Source: Bugula neritina
Lineage: Eukaryota > Bryozoa > Gymnolaemata > Cheilostomatida > Bugulidae
DNA length: 64,000 nt
Direction of reading: 5' to 3'
NCBI GenBank assembly: GCA_964035545.1
Contig: OZ037772.1
Location: forward strand, 7,894,889-7,958,888
Below are positions 1 to 12,021 of this stretch, piece by piece. The translations under genes were made by a program, and so were the position numbers. Positions within the stretch are counted from its first letter, which is position 1, and each line of letters starts with the position of its first letter. The notes beneath the pieces are model-generated. The model saw only the letters and a program-made list of their open reading frames with translations. It did not search any database and was not told the DNA's origin.

Positions 1-734
1 TACAAACACAAATTGAATGAATCTGTTATTTTAGCTTTTGCTAAAAATTCCATTAGAAATTGAGAATAGATGTTGCTTTTATAGTGCTTGAAAATTAGTG
101 TTGTAGACACAATCAAAACAGCTATTAATAATTTTTTTTAAGTTGGATATTCAGCTAAAGAAAGTAATATTGCTAAATATACTTCATAGATTTTGAACTA
201 AAACTTCAAGAATGATGATATTAAGCCCTCAAAAGTTTGTTTACTTTTAGATGAGATGTGGCAACTTGATGTATAAAACTTATGAATAATAAAATCAACA
301 GAACTGTGTAGGTTTATGTGCACAATAAAACAGTTTTTCTCAGAAAAAAACGAAATAGCCCTGTATCATACACATACAAAAAATTAGTCATAAAACTGCT
401 TGTGATTTAGAAATAAGTTGCACATAATATTAATGCAAATAAAGCATGTGAGAAATGTTGACAGAGTCCAGTTGAATGAATTGTATATTTTCAAAAAAAT
501 AACCTTTACATGCAAATTAGTTGTTACTAAGAGTCTCAAAGCTTTAATAAAAAAGCTGTAATTTAAACACATTTTTGTGTTCTTCATTCACTCTCAAAAT
601 CTCTCAGTTTAACCAGTCATCTAAAATTACCGTCTCATTTTAGAAAAAAGTTATCAATGAACAAGATTTAACAAAAATAAGAGAAACGTGTCAATTTTTT
701 ATATTTGATGGGTATTACGTCATCCGTTTCCTGG
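1..734. other. 3' flank of NR1, no gene seen
   Basis: AT-rich sequence downstream of the NR1 stop codon. I see no exon with matching splice sites and no recognisable repeat; short open frames here have no family similarity. It presumably holds the NR1 3' UTR and intergenic DNA. Confidence 0.5.
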
Positions 735-3700
735 TCACTGATAAGGCAAAAGACTTTCATATACTCTTGCTTTTTCAGCATTCATTTGTTTTGACTTTTG
801 AAGAAACATAGCATATGCCACAGCAGGTGTTGGGCTAGCCCGAGAGCTTTTCTTCTTCTCAGAAGCCGATGAAGGAAGCTAAATAGAAAGATTGTCAACA
901 TGTCTAATTTTCACTGAAAAATATGATTACTATAAATGTGTAAAGTAATTATCACTGCTTATCATATTGATTTGCACAGTTAACTATAATGTTTATTTAA
1001 CATAACTAATAATTTTTAAATAAGTAATTTGACTTTAATCAGCACACCTTGAATACTTTGATTTTTTAAAAAATGATTAGGTTCTTTTATAAATATTGCT
1101 GCCTAAAAATTTCAATAATTTCATCTTTTAGCAATTTCCTTTATTTTCTTTATATCTTAAGGCTAATTATAGTAAAAAACTATTTTTTTATTCCTGTTTT
1201 AATTGGAATTAGGTGTAGATATCTTGTATTTTGTCAACTTTATTTTATTGACTATACAAAAGCAAAACCTTAGACCATGGCTGTTTCCTTTTTTGACACA
1301 CTTATATATTAAAGCCATCAAAAAATTTTATTTTCTAAACCATAGCAAATACTTACACTAATTGAAGCTCTAATCTTTGATGACGACGATATTCTCTCCT
1401 TTATTTTCCCCCTGTCACTTTTACTGCGCTCTAAAAAACAAAAGTGTGACTATTAAACTCACAAAAAATTTTAAAGTTTTTTTTCAATTTTTTTGAATGT
1501 TAGTCAGGTTGTAGCATTGAATGCTACTCTGAGCAGTCGGTAAAGGTTGTTACTCAAATTTTTGATGTCAGTTTCATTAAGCCAATAAGTATTTTTAGCA
1601 ACTGTTTCTATCACAACTGAGTGAATTACAGAGTACTTATTTTAGTCTTAAAAATAGCGCTTTTACCACCAAAAGTAATTTACCAAAAAAAAATTATTGA
1701 CATACTTGCTTGTTGCTCTTTTATTAATCTTTGGACTTCCTACAAAATTTACATTTTACAAAATTAAAGTGTATTCATAAAATGTAGATTCTTACAAACA
1801 ATTTAAGACTTTAACTTATCTTGTTATTTATTTAGCTGCAACTTCCATCACAACTCTGGGTCTATAATAACCAATCAAACTATAATTTATATAGTTGGCT
1901 GAGTTCTACTATTATTTATATATTTTTGCTAATTTTTTTTTTTTGGTCAAAGTCAACTTTAGTACCTTTAGATAGAGTTTATAATTTGAATAAGTGTGTT
2001 AGCATTTTATTGCTGATTCTTAGAAATATTTTGGTGAGAACATTTATATAAACTTCTGCTAAGCATTATTAGAAAAATCTGCTTTATCAAATTTTACTTT
2101 TAACTGGACGTTGTCACCAGCTTTTAACAAGAACAAGACACATTTTTTCTAAAATTTTATGATAAAAAGTTTGTAAAGTAAGTTTGATATTTGTATAGAA
2201 TAGAATATCAAAGTTTTAACATTTCAGTAAATGCTTACTGTCTTTGAAGTTTTTGTCTTGGCGGCTGATGTTTTCTGTTTAACCTTTGTACTACTATGCT
2301 GCTTAGGTTCTGTAAAAATAAAAAGTTTGTAAAGTAAGTTTGATATTTGTATAGAATAGAATATCAAAGTTTTAACATTTCAGTAAATGCTTACTGTCTT
2401 TGAAGTTTTTGTCTTGGCGGCTGATGTTTTCTGTTTAACCTTTGTACTACTATGCTGCTTAGGTTCTGTAAAAATTGAATTGTGGTCATTAAAAGTACAA
2501 AACAAAAATCAATAAATTCTATCAATAAGGGGGGTAAACTGGCAGCTTGTAAGATAATAAAGAAATTTTTCAAGTCACTAATTTCAGTTGAGTACATTTT
2601 TTTGTACCCAAGAAAATTACAAACGTTTTTACAAAACTAATAATTACTCTGAATGAGAAAATGTTCAACAAATAATTAAAATTTTGACAGAAGAAACATA
2701 TTTGAAGAATTATTGTAGCTTCTTATTACAGAAAACACAATAGAAAAAAATTACATCATTTTTATATAGCAGCTCGTCCTGTACATGCAAAACTATTATA
2801 TCAAAATAATGTTTTATTTAAAAACCAATAAATAATTTTTGTTATATTGTAGCACAAGAGCAACTATGATTTGTTGCTTTTTCTAACAAATTATTAAACA
2901 ATATGTTAATAATGTAAGATATAGATTAGTTTTGTTTGACTTGATGTACATAAGTTAACAACCTACTTATTATTTTCTCTGGTATTGAGCTCATTGCTCC
3001 TCTGGAATCCTAAAATATTCAAATTTTATGAAATGAAATTTTAACAAATTCTAAATCTATTCACTAATAGCTTAGGAAGTTTTCTTATATAGCATGTAGT
3101 ACGCTATAATATTTATTAAAAATAGATCACAACATAAAAAAATAAATCAGTCACCTAATTTATTGAAATAATTTTTTTTAAGTCTCTTATACTCGTTTTA
3201 ATAACTTATCAACTGACTTATCAAGCAATAGCTTGTACAATATTTACCTTATTTATGGCACTAGAATAATTTCTTAGGATATAAATAAAAGGCACCTCAG
3301 TTTCTGGTTAGTTGTCAAAAAATTACAAAGCAGCATTCAAATTATTTTCAAAAATAAATTAGCCCAACAGCTGCGTGTCTAAAGTAAAAAGATTGTTAAG
3401 TCATCAGAACAAAATTTTGTACAAATATTCAATTGACATGTAAGAGAACACTTTTTTAAAACTCTTGTAAATTCACTACAATTGGCTAAGAATTAAATGC
3501 ATGACTCACCAAATATTTGTTTATAAAATTGTAAAGACTTTTAGCTTGCTAGCAAACCTAAATAGGCTATACTTGATGGCCAGTTTTAAAAAGTCTTGCT
3601 TGCTAAACTACATTTTTAATAGGCCTAAATTTGAAGAAAGTTTCTACTACTTTTGCATTAAAATTAAAATAAATTAAAAGAACATACGGTATAACTAGCT

Positions 3701-6700
3701 GGCAGTTCAGGTGTTCCCACATTTGACAGTCTTGCTTCAAAGCTCAGTGCTTGTGCTATTTCTTTACCTAATTAAAATTTAAATAATTTATTTATACAAA
3801 AGCCATAAAAAGCAGCAAGTTCTCTATAACTTACAAAACGTTTGTGAATGCCCATAAGGCACACTGTTCAAAGTTAGCTATTGACGTTTTTTATTAATGT
3901 TGCCAAATAATTTAGATAAATAGATATTCTCTGCTATGCATTCAGCAGTTTCATTAGTGTGTCTTGAGTTCGCTTTCAACTCCATAGCTATTCTGTTCTC
4001 TAACTTGACAATTCTTAAAAAACCTGATATGACCACAACAATTTTATACATTGGCTCAATCTTACTTAAAAAAATATTGTTGGTAAGTGTTGAATTTTGC
4101 TATACTCACGATTTTTCTTGTTGTATATCACAAATATGATTACGGCAACTAGCAAAACCAATACATTGATGATGATTCCTGCGACAAATCCGTTGCCTTT
4201 GCTTTTCTCGGATGTGCCGGAAACATTATATATTTCAGCAGTTGTAGAAACTATTTGTGGTGTAGTGGTGTCTGTATTTGATCTGGTGATAGTTGATCTA
4301 GTGCTAGTTAATCTAGTGGTAATTGGTTTAGTGGTAGTTATTTTAATTGTAGTTGTTTTCTTGGTAGTTGTTTTCTTGGTAGTAGTTGGTGTAGTCGTAG
4401 TTGATTTCGTACTAATCGATTTAGTGGTAGTAGTTGTCAACTTAGTGGTTGGCCTCAAGTCTAATAAAATGAACACATTTTATGAAAAACATGCATTTTA
4501 CAAATAAAACCAAAACACCTGTTGGGGTAATAAAGTATTGAGATAGAAAGGCTTGTTTTCTACGGGTTGTAATCTATGTCACAAAACTAAAGCAACTTAC
4601 AAAAATTATGCACATCAAAAACTTATGTGAAATGCCCCTTACATTATTCAGACTGAAGACCTGGTCACACACTTGTGAAAATTACATAAAATTGTCTATT
4701 TCCCATAAAAAAAACAAAACATTTAATTAAACTTGAGCAAATTCATACAAAAATGTGTTCGCTGGGTGTACACACCAAAGATAATGGCCTAAAGACCTCA
4801 ATTAGCATTTTTTGACTAGTGAACTGAATTTTAGCAACATTTGTTTTACTTTTCAACCTGAATGATTGCTAAAAATAATGATAAATGAAGTTCAATAACA
4901 GAGGTATCTGTTTACAATCTGTTTTGTCTGACGAACATTGCAGTAATTTTGTGGGTTGAATGAAATTCAGTGCTGAACATATCTCTTTGTAAGAGAGAGC
5001 AAAAGGCAGGGTATTCTTCAGTGATAGCAATCTTTATTGTAGAGTAGCAGAGTGGTTTAAAACAGGCGAGCTCCAGTGGTAGACTGACTACACTGGAAGC
5101 TCGCTTGCTTTTATATACATGAGACAAAAGAATATATAAACAAAAGGATTTTATGTTGTCCGAAAATTGATTTGTCCGAAAACCGATTTACCGCATTTCG
5201 GCATTTTGGGTGTCCGAAATACCGATTTCAGTGCAATTTCATTATGTTGAAAGCTTCAACAACAATCACAATACTTAAGCATTAGAAATTTACCTCAATT
5301 AGTGATAAGTAAAGCATTTAAAACAATACAAAACCAATAATTACAATACGCGCACAGTTACTAGAACTTTCCAAAACAATAGGGGATGAAAATCCATTAC
5401 AACGTAAGGCTGATCAGTTCACAATGTCAAATCATGCAACTTTCATGTTTTTATGAGTGTGTGGCCATGCATGCCTTTAAAGGGTTAAGCTAAAGCAACT
5501 CACCATTATATAAGATCTCTGCGGTTGCATAATCTTGAAGAAGATAGATCTTTGATGAGTATTTAGATCTCACAATCTGTCTTGGCAACTGCAATTTGCA
5601 ATATCTAATAAGGTGACCTGTGAGTTGAGCATTAGTTTTTTGTTTAGCGCATAAAGAAGATATGGTAGAGTTAATCAGGTCCACCAATCGTAGGAGATGG
5701 TTTTTGTAATCTGCGATGAGGAAGGTATCATTGTCAAGAAAGAAAATTGATCTCGGTTCTCTAACTCTTGCACTACTCAATACACCATCGTTGTGACCGT
5801 AACCAGAAATTATAATCTGTGGTGAACTTCTCCAGGTTGTAGATGTTCGTAGAATGCTGTGATTAGTGCTAAAATAAAGGTTTGCACTAACGGGATCAAA
5901 GTTTAGAGCGTAAATCGTTTCGCCAAGATAGTAAACAGTACGCATGTACCAGGTTGAGCCAATTTGAAGAAGGCATCTTACAGTTCCGTCACCATTTTCA
6001 TAAAAGTAAATTTTGCGTTTATCTGATGATGATACAGCCATGCCGACTGGAAATGCAGTGCCCGCATACTCAAATTCACCGTCTTTTATATCTGTTTGAT
6101 TACATTCTCCTGTCAGTGCCCTGCTGGTGCTAGTGACTCTATTAACGGCTCTGATGCAACTATTATCTCGATCAGAGACCCATATGTAATTATTGCTAAC
6201 AGGACTTGTCACTATTCCATTGACATAGCCAAACCTTGCACTATATCCCCAACCTTCTTTGTAGCCCGGAAGCGTCTCGTTTCCATGATAAATCGCTACT
6301 GTCTTAAAGTCTTCGGTAGTAGCAATAGAGTAGCCATATACTAGCAAATAGTTTCCTGTTTTGTAGTCATCTGCCACCATGTAGCGGAATTCAGGACCAG
6401 ATGAGTTTAGTGTTGCCAAGTGTCTCACTGCCGTAAACTGTATGCTGAAATAATTTACAGAAACTATGCATATATTTAAGCCTAGGGCCACACTGTGCGT
6501 AATTTCGCATGCGAAAATTGAAACCACAAGTAGCAAAGGTGTCCACTGTAGCGTCAGTGATGCGTGATAAATAAAGCTTTCATTTTTAAATCGCACTCGC
6601 TTTCAATAAAACGCAATTTACTGAAATGTGGCACTAAAAAAAAGAAATTGGGCTCACTGAATAACTACCAGCCAATTAGGTGACGACGACAGAGACAATT

Positions 6701-7867
6701 CATACTTGCGTTGAGAATGCTGAGCAACAAGTGCGAATGTTTTCTCAACGCGCACAGTGGACACCTTTGCTACTTGTAATTTCAATTTTTGCATGCGAAA
6801 ATACGCACAGTGTGGCCCTAGGCTAACTGGGAGCAGCTGTGGTCTAGGGGTTAGATCAGCCACTTGGTAAACACGTAGTAATGAGTTCAAGCTTGGACAA
6901 AGACTATTGGTAATGATAGAAAGAGCATTCAGTAAAAATTGTTCCTGTGTGTCATCTGAATCAGTACATATTTAGCTCGAGTTATAAGAATTTTTTTTAT
7001 CACATGTTTTTTCTCAGAGATAGTGACTATAAACTTGTAAATTTTCAAACTCAATATTATCATTATAAAAATAATTTATATTACAGTAATGTCTCTCTCT
7101 CACTATTAATGCTAAAATAAATTGCAGTAGCAGTAGAATGAGTAGTTGACATTGTTAGATATAAAAAGTTCATAATAATGTCACATATAAACAACTATTC
7201 ACAGTGACTATGTATACACTTTCATTACAAATAAACGCAGGTTGAGAGATGTGTGTAATATAAAGACTCACGTGTCTGTGTGTGCTTTTAAGATATGAAC
7301 TCCACAGGATAAATACCAAGGCAGCTCTACCTAAAACATGGTTATCCGAAGATTGATTTCTTGTTATTGTTAAAGTAATATAATATATTTCGATTTTATA
7401 CTTTCTAACACTCCTCTTTCAGTGATTCATATTAGTTTTGCATTATGCTTACTGCTATAGAAGATTAGCAACAAGGTAAACCATAAAAAGTCATAATTTT
7501 TCATTGATCAGATATAACACAAAAGGCATATATATTGTAGTATTTTTAAATGGGATGTAGGATATTTCAGTTAGTATTTTTGTTGCTGTTGTCAGTTTAT
7601 TGCTTCTAACAGTTGATAAAACAAACAAAAAAGTCTTAAGTTAGGGAACACAAATTAGTACAACAAAAAAGAAGCAAAAGGGCTTAAAGCTAGCTTAGCC
7701 AATTTTTGGCTATATAGCATAGCTTTAGTACAAATTTCATGATATTTGTTCAATATTGAAATAAGTGGTATGTCAGCTAACTTAATTATATTTTAGTTAT
7801 GCACTAGTGTCGCTAGCATACTTACACACATGAAAATCATCAGGGTATAATATATTCTGAATTCCAT
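735..7867 (-). CDS. NR1: NHL-repeat propeller receptor, type I membrane, long basic tail
   Basis: Reconstructed exons (minus strand, in order): 7826-7867, 7272-7330, 5504-6444, 4110-4460, 3688-3767, 2967-3009, 2395-2465 (or its copy 2239-2309), 1706-1739, 1357-1430, 735-878. They total 1839 nt, 612 residues. All junctions are GT-AG and in phase. Residues 1 to about 30 are a split signal peptide (starts MEFRIYYTLMIFMC). Residues 34-347 are the NHL-type ectodomain with the family motifs WVSDRDNSCIR, GHNDG and IADYKNHLLRLVDL. Residues about 348-438 are a Thr-rich, mucin-like stalk, and 439-460 a transmembrane helix (GIIINVLVLLVAVIIFVIY). The tail is about 150 residues, Lys/Ser-rich, ending VYESLLPYQ with a YxxL sorting-type motif. 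The start codon was chosen because it opens a hydrophobic leader ending exactly at a consensus donor. Function unknown; a surface receptor or adhesion role is inferred. Confidence 0.82.
2165..2476 (-). repeat. Tandem duplication (2 x 156 bp) carrying an NR1 tail exon
   Basis: Positions 2165-2320 and 2321-2476 are essentially identical. Each copy has an acceptor, a 71-nt exon (2239-2309; 2395-2465) coding a Lys/Ser/Thr-rich segment (PKQHSSTKVKQK...) and the donor gtaagc. The exon is 71 nt, so one copy keeps the NR1 frame to the next exon (34 nt, then 74 nt), while both together would shift it. The copies are therefore probably used one at a time. Confidence 0.75.
5066..5104. repeat. Short dispersed hairpin
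   Basis: GCGAGCTCCAGTG is followed after about 12 nt by its near-complement CACTGGAAGCTCGC. A related sequence in the other orientation lies at about 25602-25645, so this is a dispersed element rather than a chance hairpin. Its origin is unknown. Confidence 0.4.
6479..6824. mobile_element. Inverted-repeat (MITE-like) element in NR1 intron 2
   Basis: Arms 6479-6548 and 6755-6824 are about 70-bp inverted repeats with few mismatches (outer end AGCCTAGGGCCACACTGTGC), enclosing about 206 bp with no coding sequence. It lies just upstream of the ectodomain exon. Read on the minus strand it adds a hydrophobic run that imitates a signal peptide; the real leader exons lie further upstream at 7.3 and 7.8 kb. 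No clear target-site duplication was seen. Confidence 0.7.
6829..7045 (+). mobile_element. tRNA-derived SINE copy
   Basis: The head resembles a tRNA (A-box-like TGGTCTAGGGGTTAGA, degenerate B box around GAGTTCAAGCTTGG). The body shares AAGAGCATTCAGT and the 3' part shares AGTGACTATAAACTTG with the copies near 54.3 and 55.6 kb. It directly abuts the inverted-repeat element. Confidence 0.65.
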
Positions 7868-10631
7868 AGCCAAATTAATTACAATTTTGACTCACAAAAT
7901 ACAATTTGCTTATAAAATTTGTAGCTAGCAAAACGAAAAAGCTGAAACCTCAAAAATGCTAGTCATGTGAAAAATTTTGCATTTCTAATAATTCAAACAA
8001 AGTACTATTGTTTTATTTTTTTCATTCTATAGGTATCAAATAAAGTGTAAGAAAAAAACGTTGTATTGCTTAATACTCAGTTCAATAGATTGAGTTTGGA
8101 TATGATACCATATTTCATGTTGACTTAAGAAGCCATTAATGGTAATTATATAGAAGTAAGAATGATTTTGACCATTATATGAATATAATTACTCATATTT
8201 GAATGGTTTTCTCAAATTGGCTAACTAACTAACCTATTTTTTTTGTTTACTTTACATGAGCTAGTTTTTCAAAAAAATATAATATATAATAATTCTATGC
8301 TATATATTTGGTTTCATCCTACTTTGAAGGTTTTCAGTTGAACATTATTTTTTTTATTTGGGCCCCATATATAATAATATATTTATAATATATACATGAT
8401 ATATAACTGTTATTTTGATTGCTAAATAGCTAATATGCTAATAACAATAGCTATACAGTAGCTAATATAAATTATCTAAAACAATATTCCAATTTTCACA
8501 GATTTGCGTGAAACAAAAAAAAACAGTGATGCAGAAATATAGACATTATCTCTAATGAATACTTATTAACAAAATTTATCTTTTCAGACAACAAGAGGTG
8601 TGGAAAATGCAAAAACAATAAGTTAATGTAGATTAAAGGAATTTATTTATGTGCTCAATAACAAATAATTTATCCAAACAAAATAAATAAATAACATCCA
8701 AGTGGGAAATTTAGCTTACCGTCTAAGTGCATTGGAAATGTTTTGTTGTCATTGCAATAATTTTCACAAATCTAATTTAGCCTTACAATAAAGGAGATTT
8801 CGTAGTATAACATTTGAAGCTTAAACATTGTCAGCTTATTCCAGTTTGCACTATAGTGCAAACTGGAATAAGCTGACAATGTTTAAGCTTTTTTCTTTTG
8901 TAAAGTTAACTGCTGGTATATATACTATTTGTTGCCAACATATCTGTCAGTGTATCCCTTTGACATACCTCGTAGAAAATGTTATTTTTTTGTTGAAAAT
9001 TTATTTATAGACATTATCAATTTAAAAATTTTATTTTCAACAGGAAAAAACAATCTGAAAGAATAACTTGTAGATTATAATAACATACTGTTTATTTTTT
9101 TGTTGATTGGCAAGTTGATTAATTTATAAAAAGTTGTTTTTGACAAAGGAGAACAATCCCAGTTATAGTGAGAAGATTTTTTTCGAGGATAAAAACAATA
9201 TTGTTTTCAGTCGTATACTAATAACAGTGACAACAGAAGTTGACTGTCATGTCCTTTACCGCTACAATATATGTGAAGTTTGATTAGGAAAAATACATAA
9301 AAAATAATACAAAATAAATAAATTGCATGGAGAGCAAAATTTTATATAATGCAATCATATGAAGAGCAACTTAGTTATGCTAGTGAAATGTTTTTATATT
9401 AAGAAAGCACAAATTTGCACGCTAATTCAAATGAACAAAAACTGAAGGTTGAATGTTTCAATTTTATGGAGAAAATGTCAAGCAAAGCATTCCCGACTCA
9501 CAATAAATTCCATGCATTGCAGTCCTTTTATTATGTTGCTTTGCATATTGTATATTGCAAATCTACAGTAAATGGTTGTGCGAGTGCTACCATCATTACG
9601 TTAGAACTTCTACCACAACATAAAACTTCTTCCATTAACAATAATAACTTAAATATATTTTACTCACTTTTTTATTTGCTGCATTTTATAAATGTTGTTT
9701 TAAAAAATTTAAACTATATATAAAAGCAACCAAGCCATAGCATCACACTAAACACATTTTCTACATGAACGAGACTAATCATTTGTTATTTATGTTTAAG
9801 TAGTTATTGCCAACTACATTTTAGCAAATAACAAAAGTTTTCAATAATTTTTTGCAAATTTCTTTAAATTTAAAGTTTATTTGTCTTTTGTAGAACTACA
9901 TTAGACATATTTTTAAAAAATAAACAGCAGGCGAGAATTACCACGCATCAATTTTTGTTTTAGCAAAAGCAAAAATGTTACAGATAATAAAGTTTTTAAT
10001 GCTACATTTGCAGGATAAACTAAATATTTATTTTTAAATCTTTTTGGCTATAACCAATAAAGCGAATTTGAATTGAATGTAGCACTGATCATGGAAATCC
10101 CTGCTCTTTCATACTATCTTCTGGTACTCTTTCTTTTATTTTTGATAGAGAGATTTTCTAGAAAATGTAGGTGACGATAAATTTCTAAAAAAACAGCTGT
10201 ATGTCATGGCTGATTCAGCAATTAACAATCAAGTATACAAAACAAATCTGTATCAAAAATAAATCATTAGAAGATATATGAGATTTATATTTGACCATAA
10301 GAATGAAACATATATATTGCCATATAATATAACTAACATTGAAATATGTTTCGTAATTCAACACTAAATACATTTGACATGTAACATGTTCAAGCTGCAG
10401 CTTTCGGAAAACCTCCAGTGTTTCTTACAGTAACAAAGTTAATTTTCAAAAAGAAATATGTAGTTCAATTAATCAGGCTAATAATGATTTCTGTTTTACT
10501 AAAGAGTTTGGTAATGGAAATTAAAATACAACTCTATGAAAAAAATCAGTAGTTATAGAGCTATATGTTTAAATTCACTCACTTGGTTTTATAGCCTGCT
10601 CAGTAAAAGTCACGTTTGAATAATTTAGTTC
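7868..10631. other. Intergenic NR1-NR2
   Basis: Between the NR1 start codon and the NR2 stop codon. Apart from the palindrome at 8817-8890 I see no exon or repeat that I can support. An open frame at 9415-9723 is low-complexity and unlike the family. Confidence 0.5.
8817..8890. repeat. Perfect 74-bp palindrome
   Basis: 37 bp (starting AAGCTTAAACATTG) is followed directly by its exact reverse complement, centred between 8853 and 8854, with no spacer and no mismatch. It can form a cruciform or a long hairpin. Confidence 0.9.
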
Positions 10632-11928
10632 TTAGTGTGGTGTCACCCACACAGGGACTGACTCGTACCCTAGATAGAAACTACATGGTGTTTTTACAAG
10701 AATATAAGCAAGGAAAATTCACCTAAGATTTTATCTATATAGTAATTCAGAAGTTCATATGCTATAAAATTATTATGGGATGGGCAAAAACTTTATTGAC
10801 TCTGTACTGATGCAATATCAGTATATAATATGACAATGGGAGCAGTTTATTGTATTTCTAAAGATTTTAGTTATATTTTCAAGAAAGAAACGTATATACT
10901 TGTGTGGTAATTTGAACAAATAAAATAAAATGAATAAACTACTTTGAAAGCTTACCCGCTGAGAACGGAATTGTATCAACATTAAACGGATGGTTAGTAA
11001 GTGCAGCAACAGGACCATGATCTATTGGAACAAAAAAAAAAAACTTTGTTGGTCCTCCTTAGACTTAAGCTCGCATTTAGTGTGTTTTTACTAAATACTC
11101 AATCACTAAAATTTGATCATGTAATATATATTTGTGTTTACTTGTGTGCACAAGCGTGTACATGTGTATACCGCCGAATTAATCCTTGAATATATAAATG
11201 AAATAAATTGAGCTGCCTTAAAAACTCACCAAAATTAGCTGGTATAGGATTAACACTGAGACGCCTTATGGCAGGTGGTAGTCTATCTCTATGAGCTGAT
11301 AAACCTAAAATAAGTATTCTATAAGTCTAAAAAATTTCAATTTACAGTCTGGAATAGAGTATTGTTTCACTTAAATATGTTTGGTTGAATAGGTAAATTT
11401 TGCCAGAAAGAAGAATATCCTAAAAAATTCTTGATCATCGAATCAACATCACCTTCTAAAAATAAGTTTAGCAGATTAGTTCATTGATTGAAAAAATACA
11501 TTATGAAAATACTTTGGTATAGTTTAGGTAAAAAATTAGTTTAGCAAAGACTCACTTTTAGAATGCAATTGTTTCGTTGCGAAGACCAAACATACCAACA
11601 GAAGCGCTATACCCAAAAAGCTTGCCATTGCAATACCTATTATTTCAAATTGAGTTGTTTGCTTAGAACTCTGTGATAGGTTATCAATAATCTTTTGTAG
11701 TCTGTAACAGTTCTTTTTTGTAGTATTAACAGGCCCTCTTGCTAAAAAACCCTTATTATTTTTATTATTATTATATATATAGGCTACATATATAGGCTTG
11801 AGTTTACACACCTTTTAAATATGCTTTAGTAAAACTATAAGTTTCTACTATTGCGAAGGTGTGGGCCGTGGTACTCTGTTCTGTGCTGATGAGGGGACAA
11901 ACCCCAAAACAGCTGCTGTCCACAGATT

Positions 11929-12021
<93 letters not shown>

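Noticed and set aside
1073-1273. Small plus-strand frame in NR1 tail introns
   Set aside because: AT-rich chance frame within a minus-strand intron, with no matching features.
4097-4507. Val-rich 136-codon frame on the plus strand
   Set aside because: Antisense to the Thr-rich NR1 stalk exon, whose ACT/ACC codons read as Val on the other strand.
6445-6596. Start of NR1 at 6596 with a hydrophobic leader
   Set aside because: The segment lies in an inverted-repeat element and crosses a consensus acceptor at 6445-6446. The family exon plan gives leader exons at 7.3 and 7.8 kb with matching phases.
9415-9723. 102-codon plus-strand frame in the NR1-NR2 gap
   Set aside because: No homology I recognise, no splice partners, and a composition like surrounding DNA.
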